Position numbers and translations under genes: made by a program
Source of the DNA: Clostridia bacterium
GTDB taxonomy: Bacteria; Bacillota; Clostridia; Lachnospirales; Lachnospiraceae
Length of the DNA: 64,000 bases
Direction: 5' to 3'
Assembly: GCA_003246295.1 (NCBI GenBank)
Contig: QKAS01000072.1
Location: 1 to 64,000, forward strand
The notes under the pieces: model-generated
The model's input: the letters and a program-made list of their open reading frames with translations, nothing else
What the model was told of the DNA's origin: nothing
The model's database searches: none
Shown here: positions 44,157 to 54,185 of the stretch, piece by piece
How the letters are laid out: each line of letters starts with the position of its first letter
Position numbering within the stretch: the stretch's first letter is position 1

Positions 44157-45281
44157 CTAAGCTTGGTAATATCCTACAACAATTTTCGTTTCACCAAGTA
44201 ACAATTCTACCTCTTTAAAAGCTTCTGGCAGGCAATATTTTAATTGTACGATTGCCAAGCTATACTTTGGTCTTGTAACACCAACATAATATTTACTTGG
44301 TGATGTTAATGGTATTCCTTTTAAAAATTTATCAAAAACGCCATTAGAATACATCAACACTCTATCAAAAGTCATTCCTTTACATTCTCCAAAGTTTAAG
44401 GAGTGGTAGTTTCCTGTATCTGTTTTAACATCATATTTTAAAACAGTGGGGCGAAAATATTGATAATATACATCTATATCCTTTTCTTTAATAATGAATA
44501 CTCCATCATGCCCCGTCACCTCATTCATACAAGTACACATACTATTGGAATTCGGATAAACATTATTAGCAAACTCACAGATATCCTTATTAAACCTTCT
44601 ACTACAATTGCTTTTTTCAATATTAATCAATCCTTTTGTTTCTAATCCAGCAAAAAAATCCCATATATTAACGCCTGATTTATTCCTATTTTTTTTCGCA
44701 TTATGCGTTGTAAAGGTTGCCTGTTTATTATCGCCAACACAAACAAAATTCATATTAGATCTAATAAATGTCTCAATTAGTTCCAAATCATACCCCGCCA
44801 TGTCTTGTACTTCATCTAAATATATGTGAGAATATATCTTTTCAAGTCGTTTAATCACTGCTCCCTGAGAAGCATTATTTAAATAAATGGCAAGCTCACT
44901 AGCTTTGTTTGCACGAACATCTTTATTAGAATTCAAATAATACTTTTCCGTTCCCTTTTTACTATAATTAACAAATCCATACATGTTGTTAAAATCAAGC
45001 GATCGTATCTGGTTTATTTCAACTAAGCAGCTTTGATAAGGTTTAATCAATTCAGAAAGCATAAAATGATACCATGAGCAAATTACAACTTGTTTTGGCA
45101 AAATGCCAAAATTTTGTTTTTTCATTTCTTTCTCAATTGTTGCTACCCCTTTGTTTGTATAGGTAGTTATCAGAAGCTTTTTATCTTCCGCTTCCCTAAT
45201 TATTCCAAGAGCCTCATGGCAAATCCTCCATGTCTTTCCCGCTCCTGCTGCTGATACTTTAATTGAATTATTTAATGGCAT
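44157..45281 (-). CDS. short UvrD/Rep-type helicase, GajB-like
   Basis: A 374-residue SF1 helicase. The N-terminus SAAGAGKTW is Walker A, LDEVQDMAG motif II, and VGDNKQATFTTH motif III. The end KYYVGVTRPKYSLAIVQ is motif VI. It is shorter than the usual 490-700, with reduced 1B and 2B insertions. Its start overlaps the OLD nuclease stop by 14 bases, so the two are coupled, the gene order of Gabija (gajA then gajB). It should work with the nuclease on DNA ends or nicks. Confidence 0.8.
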   Translation of the reverse strand: MPLNNSIKVSAAGAGKTWRICHEALGIIREAEDKKLLITTYTNKGVATIEKEMKKQNFGILPKQVVICSWYHFMLSELIKPYQSCLVEINQIRSLDFNNMYGFVNYSKKGTEKYYLNSNKDVRANKASELAIYLNNASQGAVIKRLEKIYSHIYLDEVQDMAGYDLELIETFIRSNMNFVCVGDNKQATFTTHNAKKNRNKSGVNIWDFFAGLETKGLINIEKSNCSRRFNKDICEFANNVYPNSNSMCTCMNEVTGHDGVFIIKEKDIDVYYQYFRPTVLKYDVKTDTGNYHSLNFGECKGMTFDRVLMYSNGVFDKFLKGIPLTSPSKYYVGVTRPKYSLAIVQLKYCLPEAFKEVELLLGETKIVVGYYQA

Positions 45282-46884
45282 TTTTTATATACTCCGGATA
45301 TTCAATCTTTTCTGCGTCTTCAAAAATACGCATTGTCCATTCAGTTTTATTATTAAGCATAAAACTCAATACCTCTTGCTTGGTCTTATTCTTCATAGAA
45401 CCGCTCGCTGAAATAACTTTTCTGAAATTTTCTGTAGGTTCTCCCAATATACAATTTGCAGCAAGCACGCTTGGCTCTAAGGTGTTTAAAGTTTCATCTG
45501 CTTCGTAGAAAAATTCAATATAATCACTTGTTACATAGTCTTTATACTTTTGGTTAATATTTTCTTCGATATTTCCATCATTATCAGTAACTACTTTAAT
45601 TTTTTTCTTCATCATGATAGCAATGTCACAGTATCTTTTAAACGCCAGCGAATCAACAACAATTATATCTATACCATCCTCAATTGGAAGCTTTTCTTTT
45701 GCATCATGGTAGGCTCGTTCTAGAACTAAATTATCTGCCGGTCCCTCTACCAAAATAACTTTTGCAGCAAGCACTAATCTCAAAGTATCATATCCTGGCA
45801 ATTTTTGAAAATAACGTTTTGCCTCTTTATTTAGAGCCTTTAACTGTGCTGTCTTTCCTTGATATACCAGAATAAGATTATCTAAGCCCAATTTATTAGC
45901 CACATAACTACTATGTGTTGAAATAAATATCTGTTTACCTGTATTTTGCTGAACCTTCTTGATTAACTTTGTCATATTAGTATAAGAAAGATTATTCTCT
46001 GGTTCTTCTATTAGAATCATGTTAACTAGCTCTGCACTGTTTTTGATAGCCAATTCCATCTTTATAACATTTTGACTTCCAAAACCCATATTCTCAAATG
46101 GTGTATCATCAACAACAATTGCCATTTGCTTTTTCCACTCATCCATATCTTCTTCTTTTAAATCAATTGAAATAGCATGGTTTGCTATATGTACATTACT
46201 TCGTACGCTCTCATTTAATTTTTTCACTGTCTCATTTGTATGAAAATCATTTTTGCTTTTCCTATAGGCTGTTGTTAGATCCAGCTGTTCTTGCGATGAC
46301 AAATAGGTTGTAATATTTTCCGCAACAAACTTGTCAACCATATAGGAATAATCTTTTCTTGTTGTATCAATAAATACCATCTTAAATGGAGAATATCGGA
46401 ACACCACTGAACTCCCATTAAAGTATTTGCAATCAACCTTATAAAACTCAACCGGAATGTCGTAAATTTCGTTTTTAGCAAGCATCTGTTTATATGCATT
46501 CTCATATTCAGGATTAAAAGATACCACTACTCTGATTCCGGGGCAATCTGTCCCATCATCGTTATTTTTCCCGGTATAAATTGCATCTCCGTCTGGCAAG
46601 CAATATGCTTCAAAAACCATCATTGGTGGTTCCAATACAGCTGGAAATTTTGTTAAAGCTTCAATATATTTCTTGCGCACTATCGAATTAAATAAATTTG
46701 CCTTTATCTGTCTATCAAAGGCATATCCATTCAATTTACCGGAAGTCACTATACTAATAGCCTCTAATATTGTACTTTTCCCCGAATCATTTTCTCCAAC
46801 AAATATATTTGTTCCAGGATTTAGTTCAATCGCTGTAGAATGAATCGACTTATAATTTTGTACCTTGAGTTTTTGAATTATCAC
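45268..46884 (-). CDS. OLD-family ATP-dependent nuclease, GajA-like
   Basis: A 538-residue protein. The ABC-type ATPase half has GENDSGKS (30-37), NMGFGSQNVIKMELAI as the signature-like segment and LIEEPENNLS as Walker B. The TOPRIM half has VILVEGPADNLVL (catalytic Glu) and VVTDNDGN (DxD). These are the nuclease residues of class 2 OLD proteins such as Gabija GajA. Size is close to GajA. It lies inside the BREX operon, 97 bp after pglXI. Confidence 0.85.
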   Translation of the reverse strand: MIIQKLKVQNYKSIHSTAIELNPGTNIFVGENDSGKSTILEAISIVTSGKLNGYAFDRQIKANLFNSIVRKKYIEALTKFPAVLEPPMMVFEAYCLPDGDAIYTGKNNDDGTDCPGIRVVVSFNPEYENAYKQMLAKNEIYDIPVEFYKVDCKYFNGSSVVFRYSPFKMVFIDTTRKDYSYMVDKFVAENITTYLSSQEQLDLTTAYRKSKNDFHTNETVKKLNESVRSNVHIANHAISIDLKEEDMDEWKKQMAIVVDDTPFENMGFGSQNVIKMELAIKNSAELVNMILIEEPENNLSYTNMTKLIKKVQQNTGKQIFISTHSSYVANKLGLDNLILVYQGKTAQLKALNKEAKRYFQKLPGYDTLRLVLAAKVILVEGPADNLVLERAYHDAKEKLPIEDGIDIIVVDSLAFKRYCDIAIMMKKKIKVVTDNDGNIEENINQKYKDYVTSDYIEFFYEADETLNTLEPSVLAANCILGEPTENFRKVISASGSMKNKTKQEVLSFMLNNKTEWTMRIFEDAEKIEYPEYIKNAIK

Positions 46885-46981
46885 ACTTACACCTCATACA
46901 AATAAAATTCTATTTAGCATTATCATCTAATTGATTATATTATTTATAGTGACAAACTTTTTCTAGATATCTATGGTATTT

Positions 46982-49525
46982 TTATATTCTTCCCAAACTA
47001 ATATCATAATACATAAGCAATTTATCATCCTCTTGTATTACGCTTTCAGGCAAACGGTCAGCTATATCTACAATGAGCTGATACTGTTTATCTATCCACA
47101 ATTTTGCAAATCCTGCTCGAATTGCTTCTGCCCTAAAAGATTTCAATTTACCTTTAGTTGCCATATAACCTTCAAATTCTTTAAGTAACTTCTTCTCTCG
47201 CAATCTTACAACATCTGCTTCTTTTGTAACATCTGGAATGTACCATCTTCCATCCATATCTACTAAGAAATTTTCTTCTAATAAAATAAATAGTTCTGGT
47301 ATTTCTTCATACTTATCAACAGCCTTTATTTCTTTCATGAATTTTGGCTGTAATTCCGAATACGTCTGACGATTATCCAGTTGCTGATACAACCATGCAA
47401 TCGCAGATTTTTCATTTGTCACAAACATTTCAAATTGGATTGGTTCAATATCATTTAATATTCGAGCCGTATCATATTCATTTACTTGATCTGATAAAAA
47501 ATACATTCCATCTCTTTTTAAAAATTTTTCATCTAATCCTTTATAAAAATCAGTGGCATCTAACGGAACTGAAAATCCATTCATAATATGATAAGCAACC
47601 ATTCTATCAAAAAGTAAATACGGTTGTCTTTCAGCTATCAGTTCAATTTTATCATCTTTTATAACTGTAATTGGTAAATTCGATAAATGCTGTTGAACAA
47701 ACGTCCATGCTGATTCTTGATTTCCCTCCAGATTGCGCATCCTTTTGCAAAAACTATCTTTTGGTTTGTATACAGAAATTACCAAATCTTGTTTCACGGC
47801 GGAGGTTGTTGTTGTTTGCTTGAAACTTCCTTGTTGTTTATCTAGAGTTCTAACATCAGCGACAATAAATCCAGCCCTATTTAATGCCTCTTGAATCGCA
47901 TTCCATACTGCATTTTTTGAATTATGAAATTCCACCGTCATCCATCTATTCGGCTTTAATATTCTATAGTACTCTTTAAAGCATTGCGTCATTAAATTTT
48001 GATATTCTAAAATCCCCTTGTGCTGTTCTTTGTTAATAATAGCTTCTGATTCGTTTTGTGTAACAACTTTTCCCCAACACTCCCACAAGAAATTCAGTTC
48101 TGAATAATTCAAATTGTCACCAAATGGAGGGTCTGTAAAAATATAATCAATGCAATTATCTTTAATATTTTTTTGGTTTGTGAGTGAGGCAGTATTAATT
48201 AAGACATTTTTATTCTGCTTAATTTTACGAAAAACTTTACACGAAGCAATTACTTTATTATTAATAGCTTCAAGAATCGGTCTTTCTGCACAAATACTTG
48301 GAACATAGAATGTTCCAGTAACTGCACCAAATGCAAAAGTTCCACCACCATTTAGTAATCTTCCAATATTCACCTTTACCAGTTTTGTTCCATATGACAT
48401 GGAACCTCTTATTGCAGAGTATAATGCTAATTTTTCATCCTGTTCAAGTTTACCTGCCTCTGAAAAGATATAGCTCAAAATCGCTAAATTTCTTTTTGAA
48501 TAAAACTGATGTACATGGGTTATGCCTATTTTATCATTCCTTCTTGCCTCCCCACCTTCACACATTCTACTAGATGGATACCAATCATCAATTTTCATAT
48601 TTTGAATTTTTTCAAATAATTTTAAATCATATTCATCTGGAACCTTATCAAACCTCGACCCATTATATGAATAATTGATGAGTACGGGAACTTGCTTTGA
48701 TATTTTAACAACGTCTCCTATGGCATCATCATAATACATTTCATATGCATGATCACACTCACGCTTTGTGATTTCATATCCACACTTTAAACATTTGCAA
48801 TCTTTTTTTTGCATTTTTTGTTCAACATCAACTGTAACATCCCAATACGAGAATTCGTTTCCACATTCAGGGCAGATGAAAATGTCTGACCAAACAGTGT
48901 AATTAGTAATTCCTTTAAGCTCATTCGACAAATCATGATATGTGGAGTACATCCATCTGTACTTATTATCTGCCTTTTTAAAAATTTCGTCCCACCTTTT
49001 TTCAAATAAATCAATGTTGTCCACAGAATTATTGTAGTTATAAGAAATAAAAGTTGCCGCTGGAGATAAATCATTCAGAAGTGCTTTTCTTTCTCCCCAA
49101 TTATCTCTTATGGTTTCAAATTCAAACATTTGTTGCAATTCCAAACTATCACTTCCACACATTTGGGCTGCCACACCAGTCATACCTGTACCGCAAAATC
49201 CATCAAAAATCAAATCATTTTTCTTTGTATAATGAAGAATATACCGCATGATAGCCTTATACGGAACTTTCGTGTGGTAGTTTTGCATATTGTAAATCGG
49301 GTCATTCTTTCCTTCACTTACATCAGCTGCAAATGGTTCTTTATGATAATCATCAGTTTCCTCATCGTATGGTGTCCCATTCTCCTGAATAAATTGTTCA
49401 ATAAATGGATTTGGACAAGCAGTATAATAAGGTGGATTTGAAAGCGCAATGATGTCTTCATCCTTCGCAATCGGGAATCCTTCTATATCCCTTACTTTAT
49501 CTAAATCTTCTTTTGTCAGTTTCAT
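46982..49525 (-). CDS. pglX: BREX type 3 adenine methyltransferase PglXI
   Basis: An 847-residue DNA methyltransferase that marks host DNA at a BREX site. SNPPYYTACPNPF is near the N-terminus (30-41). The SAM-binding motif I is DGFCGTGMTGV (about 108-118), and the second motif IV DPPFGDNLNYSELNF is near residue 470. Two zinc knuckles (CPECGNEFSYWD and CKCLKCGYE) lie between. The C-terminal 250 residues would hold target recognition. It follows brxC by 9 bp. Confidence 0.9.
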   Translation of the reverse strand: MKLTKEDLDKVRDIEGFPIAKDEDIIALSNPPYYTACPNPFIEQFIQENGTPYDEETDDYHKEPFAADVSEGKNDPIYNMQNYHTKVPYKAIMRYILHYTKKNDLIFDGFCGTGMTGVAAQMCGSDSLELQQMFEFETIRDNWGERKALLNDLSPAATFISYNYNNSVDNIDLFEKRWDEIFKKADNKYRWMYSTYHDLSNELKGITNYTVWSDIFICPECGNEFSYWDVTVDVEQKMQKKDCKCLKCGYEITKRECDHAYEMYYDDAIGDVVKISKQVPVLINYSYNGSRFDKVPDEYDLKLFEKIQNMKIDDWYPSSRMCEGGEARRNDKIGITHVHQFYSKRNLAILSYIFSEAGKLEQDEKLALYSAIRGSMSYGTKLVKVNIGRLLNGGGTFAFGAVTGTFYVPSICAERPILEAINNKVIASCKVFRKIKQNKNVLINTASLTNQKNIKDNCIDYIFTDPPFGDNLNYSELNFLWECWGKVVTQNESEAIINKEQHKGILEYQNLMTQCFKEYYRILKPNRWMTVEFHNSKNAVWNAIQEALNRAGFIVADVRTLDKQQGSFKQTTTTSAVKQDLVISVYKPKDSFCKRMRNLEGNQESAWTFVQQHLSNLPITVIKDDKIELIAERQPYLLFDRMVAYHIMNGFSVPLDATDFYKGLDEKFLKRDGMYFLSDQVNEYDTARILNDIEPIQFEMFVTNEKSAIAWLYQQLDNRQTYSELQPKFMKEIKAVDKYEEIPELFILLEENFLVDMDGRWYIPDVTKEADVVRLREKKLLKEFEGYMATKGKLKSFRAEAIRAGFAKLWIDKQYQLIVDIADRLPESVIQEDDKLLMYYDISLGRI

Positions 49526-49534
49526 AACTGCCTC

Positions 49535-52500
49535 CTATCGTTTCACAATAATACGAAGTTTCTCTATATCTTTTCCTGTGGTATATGTTGCAAGAACACT
49601 GTCTAATTTCTGTTTGAACGTTTTCACATCACATGGACCAAGTGCATCTAAGTCATCAATCAGTTTATCTGCTGAGATTGAAATTGGTTCAAAACCTTCT
49701 AATAAAGCTGTTATTGCACTAATAAAAAATCCATCTATTTTTTCAGGCAATGTTTTAGAGTCAACAAATTCTTTAACGGCTTTTCCTTGCTCCGCACTTA
49801 AATACCTTTCCTGCTCTAAAACTAATGGATCAGAAATCGTATTTATAAGAGTTGTTGTCCACTCTCCGACTAATGCTTCTATACGGTCTTCAACCTCGTC
49901 TAGTTTTCCCTTGACTAAGGTATCCGTACCTCCAATCACAAAACCACATTTCGTGCACATATGAGATTTTTGTAACATATCTGGTGTCAATTCATAGCAA
50001 ATCTTTAAGCCTGCCAAATCATTTTCGATTGCGTCTAACTTACTGGCTGAGAATATAGATATCGCTTTTAATTTTTTTAAATTCGCAAGTTTTGATGAAC
50101 TCTGTATTTCTCCCTTTTTCTTAGCATCATTAATTCCAAGACGTTTCTTATTATGATCCTCATAATATAAGTCTATGTATTCTTTTTTAACCTTTGCTAA
50201 GCTATCATTTACATCATTCGCTAGAGCTTCACCACACATTTCTGTTGGTATACTATCTCGAATTTTTCTAAATGCTTCCTTGGCTATCTCTAACTCACCT
50301 TTAAAAGCAGCTCCTAATTCAATACATTCTAAGTTAACCATATAATTCACACTTGAATTACATGCCACCATGAACTCCGCATATTCCATTATTGTTTTTA
50401 CAGATTTGATATCTGCATCTATTTTTTCCAGTTGCTCCATCGTGTAATTAAAATTATTTAATTTTGCAGGAGTGTTAAATCTAGTAGCAAAATTACCAAA
50501 CATCTCTAACACGTTAGAAGCCGCCTTTTTATATTCTTCGGCAATATGTTCTGATAGTAATGGTTCTCCCCAAAGGCTAAATTCATCATTTAATTTGCTT
50601 TTTGCTTTCACTGCAAGGTTTGATATCCCACATGTTTTATCTAGCAATTGAGCTAAACCAGCCTCTCTTTGTGATGGATTATTAATTAGTCCGGCTGATA
50701 AATCAAATATCTCAAAAAGCTTAATTAATTCAGAAATCTGTATATCCTTAGGTTTGGAAATATATTTGAATTCATAAATGTCCGTCATCGCAGTTTTTGG
50801 TATACTATCCAGGTTTGAAGCAGTCAATGTTGCTCCATTCTTTAAAGTCATTATGATATTACCAGAATACACTAATGCTAAATATACAATAGGTAGCATT
50901 GCGTAGCTAATCTTAAACTTTTTATCAACATATCCATCAAAACACTCAGAATAAATGTCGCTAAAATTCAAAACCGCTCCAGCTGGTCTCTTATCTAACT
51001 CTTGAATATAATATTGTGCATATTTAGACGCATTTACTGTAACCTTATCTCCATTGATCAGATTAAAGCTTTCTATCAAATTATTTGCCTGCAAATTTTT
51101 TCTTCCAGCGAACCAATCAAAACCAGCTCTAACTGTATCTGCGTGATTTTTCTGTGTAATGATAGTCTTAAACTTAGGCATCTCAGGATATAAAGCCGTA
51201 AAGTATTCATCAAAACAAACGGAAGATACCAAATCCATAGTTTCTTTAAATGGATTTGAGCTTTTATAGCTACTTCCCATTATTTCCATTAACTGCTTGC
51301 TTACTCCTTTATAAATCACATTAAAACAGGTGATCTTATTTTCACTCAAGAAATGAGTTAATTTCTTTCTAAATATCTGTGCCTTTGTCTGATAAGCATT
51401 TTTATTTTTTTCTTCTGCCAGATCTCTCATAATAAGAGCTGCCGCAAACAATTTCAAAGTATTTTTGAATTCATCATTTGGCTTGAATAGGAAGAACACT
51501 TCATCTTCTTTCTTCTCGTCTGTATAAGTATCATTTCCATATGGTGGAATAAAATAAATATAATAATCTTCTGGTGGTTGCGCGGTAGGTCTTGCTTCTG
51601 GCGTGCCCAGAAAAAGATATCCTCTTCTAAATATATTGTGACTATTCCAATTCAAAGTATGCTCATAGATTTTAAAGTTAGTAACATATTCTTTTTCATC
51701 CCAGTCAAGGCATGAATATAAAACTTCAAAGTAATAATTATTAAGACTATCATCATCTACGATTGCGGCTCTTTGAGTTATTTTTTCATCATAATCAACA
51801 TCCTTTTTTAAATCTAAATAGTATTGTCCATTATCTGCATTGTGCTCTATAAACTGACCACTCACAGTAGTCATTATATCCTTTAAAACTGTTTGCACAA
51901 TTGATTGTAATGTATCAGAACTTTGATCAGGCATTCCCATCAAGTATAAACACAAATCATCTCTAAGATTTTCAGCCGTTAGACCTGCCATAATACTAAT
52001 ATCACCAGTTGTTAATCTATGTACACTTAATGCATTGATTATATTAAGCGCCAGTGACTTATATAATTTTTTAGGAAAGGAGCGATTAATTATATCTTCA
52101 AGCATTCCACTTTTCTCGACAACTTCTTTAATATTGACATCTGTACGATATCCCATGTTCTCTTTTATAAAACTCCAATAACTATCAAAAGAAATGATAC
52201 CCGGAGCTTCATCAGTTACTTCGTCTTCTAATCTTCGCTTAATGATTTCGGAAATATTTTTCAAAATATGTCGATTTTCAATAATATAAATCTTATTGAA
52301 CACATCAATGTAAGAAGGATGAATCGGAAATAATTCAACATATTCTTCCATTCGTTCTGACATATTGGTATACAAATTGCAGAACCCTTGTAAATGTTCT
52401 CTAATTAAAGCTTTTTGCTCTTCTGTCTTTTTCAAAATACGTTCTGACACTACAAAAGCCGTATCCTCTTTACGAATAATTACCTGTTCAAATCTATCTT

Positions 52501-53212
52501 TTACTCTATTTAATGTATCTGATACAAAGGAAAAATTAGGATTGTCAAAAAGTTTCTCCTGAACACCAAAAACAGCTCTTAAACGTGAACTTTTAATAAT
52601 TTCTCCTACTTCACGCATAAACCCTAAATCAAGTTTTACTTCATTTGTCTTTCTTGAACCAAGATAATCAAGAAACTCATCCACTACAATTAAGTATCCT
52701 TTTTCTGGATACTTTGTTGCAAAAAGCTTCATCATTTCAAGTAGAACATCCTTATTTGTAATAATATCCTTTTCATCTGGGAATTCAAACTTTAATCCTC
52801 TTGTAGCAAAATCCTCTTGCACTCTTGTCAAAATAATATTTCTAAGAGACATTTGAGATGCACCAATTTCAATTCTAACTACTTCAAATTTTCCAGCTAT
52901 ACATTTAGCAGCCTCTGCAAACTTCTTGCTCTGTAAATATTGTAAATTACTTTCATCGTTCGCAACTGAAGAAATCATAGACATTAAATGTGACTTACCT
53001 GTTCCGTAGTTACCAACAAGCAACACTCCTTTATTATCTACTACCTCTTCCAATTTCAATTGTGATAGCATATTTCCTTGTAACTTCTCTGCCATATCAT
53101 CAGACATTACATAACTTTTAACTAAATTAATGGCTTCATTTCTATCATTTGCTGCTGTCAATTGGATAATACTTTCAATTGGACTAAAGTTTATTAAATC
53201 TGCGTACTTCAT
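49535..53212 (-). CDS. brxC: BREX ATPase BrxC (DUF6079)
   Basis: A 1225-residue AAA-type ATPase. Walker A is LLVGNYGTGKSHLM (about 65-78), and Walker B LIVVDEFLDYLG (about 174-185). Long helical regions follow, with one CTKCG pair near residue 1100. BrxC is the largest BREX component, forms multimers on DNA and is needed for both methylation and exclusion. It starts at TAATG, overlapping the brxF stop, so translation is coupled. Confidence 0.93.
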   Translation of the reverse strand: MKYADLINFSPIESIIQLTAANDRNEAINLVKSYVMSDDMAEKLQGNMLSQLKLEEVVDNKGVLLVGNYGTGKSHLMSMISSVANDESNLQYLQSKKFAEAAKCIAGKFEVVRIEIGASQMSLRNIILTRVQEDFATRGLKFEFPDEKDIITNKDVLLEMMKLFATKYPEKGYLIVVDEFLDYLGSRKTNEVKLDLGFMREVGEIIKSSRLRAVFGVQEKLFDNPNFSFVSDTLNRVKDRFEQVIIRKEDTAFVVSERILKKTEEQKALIREHLQGFCNLYTNMSERMEEYVELFPIHPSYIDVFNKIYIIENRHILKNISEIIKRRLEDEVTDEAPGIISFDSYWSFIKENMGYRTDVNIKEVVEKSGMLEDIINRSFPKKLYKSLALNIINALSVHRLTTGDISIMAGLTAENLRDDLCLYLMGMPDQSSDTLQSIVQTVLKDIMTTVSGQFIEHNADNGQYYLDLKKDVDYDEKITQRAAIVDDDSLNNYYFEVLYSCLDWDEKEYVTNFKIYEHTLNWNSHNIFRRGYLFLGTPEARPTAQPPEDYYIYFIPPYGNDTYTDEKKEDEVFFLFKPNDEFKNTLKLFAAALIMRDLAEEKNKNAYQTKAQIFRKKLTHFLSENKITCFNVIYKGVSKQLMEIMGSSYKSSNPFKETMDLVSSVCFDEYFTALYPEMPKFKTIITQKNHADTVRAGFDWFAGRKNLQANNLIESFNLINGDKVTVNASKYAQYYIQELDKRPAGAVLNFSDIYSECFDGYVDKKFKISYAMLPIVYLALVYSGNIIMTLKNGATLTASNLDSIPKTAMTDIYEFKYISKPKDIQISELIKLFEIFDLSAGLINNPSQREAGLAQLLDKTCGISNLAVKAKSKLNDEFSLWGEPLLSEHIAEEYKKAASNVLEMFGNFATRFNTPAKLNNFNYTMEQLEKIDADIKSVKTIMEYAEFMVACNSSVNYMVNLECIELGAAFKGELEIAKEAFRKIRDSIPTEMCGEALANDVNDSLAKVKKEYIDLYYEDHNKKRLGINDAKKKGEIQSSSKLANLKKLKAISIFSASKLDAIENDLAGLKICYELTPDMLQKSHMCTKCGFVIGGTDTLVKGKLDEVEDRIEALVGEWTTTLINTISDPLVLEQERYLSAEQGKAVKEFVDSKTLPEKIDGFFISAITALLEGFEPISISADKLIDDLDALGPCDVKTFKQKLDSVLATYTTGKDIEKLRIIVKR

Positions 53213-53667
53213 TATATTTCATTCCTTCCCTCTATGCATATTATGTCATAATCAGACACCTTACATTTTTTATAATCGCTATGTTCCTCTGTACCATATA
53301 TCAATGTATTTTCTTCTAATGTTCCACACCATTCAATTGCAATTTTTCTTTTCCTTGCAATATCACAAAAGAACTTCATAATGTCAATATCATAATAAGG
53401 TGTAAATAGCATTTCATATCGTTCTAATAATATTGGAGTCACATCCTGACTTAATAATTCATTCGCTTCACGCAAGGCATAATTATTTCTTATACCAGTT
53501 GCATACGCCAAAAGTCTTTTAGCAAGCATTTCATTCAAGGTTATTGGTTGATATATTTGCTTGACCATTCGTACAATTCTTGGATTCTCTCCAACTATAA
53601 TGATGGGACAATTGCTCTTTTCTATATCTTGTCCTTTTATCCTTGATGCAGCTACTACTTCGCCCAT
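53212..53667 (-). CDS. brxF: BREX type 3 protein BrxF with degenerate P-loop
   Basis: A 151-residue protein. The C-terminal half fits BrxF (LLERYEMLFTPYYDIDIMKFFCDIARKRKIAIEWCGTLEENTLIYG). BrxF proteins are usually described as P-loop proteins, but here the place of Walker A reads IIIVGENPRIVRMV without the GK(S/T). It may have lost ATP binding and be purely structural. It is the first core BREX gene behind the Xre regulator and overlaps brxC by one base. Confidence 0.8.
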   Translation of the reverse strand: MGEVVAASRIKGQDIEKSNCPIIIVGENPRIVRMVKQIYQPITLNEMLAKRLLAYATGIRNNYALREANELLSQDVTPILLERYEMLFTPYYDIDIMKFFCDIARKRKIAIEWCGTLEENTLIYGTEEHSDYKKCKVSDYDIICIEGRNEI

Positions 53668-53684
53668 TCTACCACCTACCTTCT

Positions 53685-53909
53685 CTATACATTATTATTG
53701 GTAGCTTCATCTGGCACTGCATCACATATATCGCCAATGTTACATTTTAGGTATTCGCATATTCGTAGCAATACCGAAAGGGATACTTCTTCATTCTTAT
53801 TGAGTTTCGTCATCGTATTTGGAGAAAAACCCAATAATTTCCTTAGTTCACTCTTTTCAAGTTCTCTTTCCGCGAGCATTATCCACAACTTTTTGTAACT
53901 CATTTTCAT
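53685..53909 (-). CDS. small Xre-family regulator of the BREX operon
   Basis: A 74-residue Cro/CI-type protein that is nearly all helix-turn-helix: LWIMLAERELEKSELRKLLGFSPNTMTKLNKNEEVSLSVLLRICEYLKCNIGDIC, a form common in Firmicutes (YozG-like). AGGTGA precedes the ATG. It is the first gene of the BREX transcript, 17 bp before brxF, and a dyad after the promoter suggests it represses itself and BREX. Confidence 0.88.
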   Translation of the reverse strand: MKMSYKKLWIMLAERELEKSELRKLLGFSPNTMTKLNKNEEVSLSVLLRICEYLKCNIGDICDAVPDEATNNNV

Positions 53910-53930
53910 AGGTTCACCTCATACCATTAA

Positions 53931-53991
53931 TTAATCATTTTAAATGTTAATCGCTAATTAATAGTATAAGTCAAAAGGTATTAGATATCAA
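53931..53991 (-). promoter_or_regulatory. promoter and operator of the BREX operon
   Basis: Minus strand TTGATA (53986-53991), 17 bp, TATACT (53963-53968). Right after the start point lies the dyad TTAA-CATTT-A-AAATG-TTAA type (53931-53950) with an outer ATTAATTA/TAATTAAT pair (53926-53962). It is a likely site for the small Xre protein. Confidence 0.7.
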
Positions 53992-54051
53992 TTAAAACCT
54001 ATACATACGCAATAGGTTTTCGCATAAAATCGAATTATTCTAGTACAATAA

Positions 54052-54110
54052 TCATAAAACAAATAATAAAATAACGTAATAAAATAATAAAATAAAATAA
54101 TAAAATAAAA
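54052..54110. repeat. low-complexity ATAAAATA tract between the two defence operons
   Basis: Repeated AATAAAATAATAAAAT units over about 60 bp, between the helicase stop (54186) and the BREX promoter. It may ease DNA melting or be a replication-slippage product. No clean terminator is seen behind the helicase gene. Confidence 0.5.
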
Positions 54111-54185
54111 ACTCAACAGTAAGACGATAAGTAAAGCGAGGAGCAATACATAAAAAGATCGCAAAATCGTAAAATAATAAGGATT

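Noticed and set aside
44447-44698. Selenocysteine or other recoding in the defence genes
   Set aside because: All large genes there run without internal stops; nothing needs recoding.
49449-49964. 171-residue plus-strand frame within brxC
   Set aside because: It is antisense to the well-supported brxC coding sequence and shows no family features.
54052-54110. CRISPR array or replication origin
   Set aside because: The units are short, irregular AT words without spacers; no DnaA boxes or initiator gene nearby.
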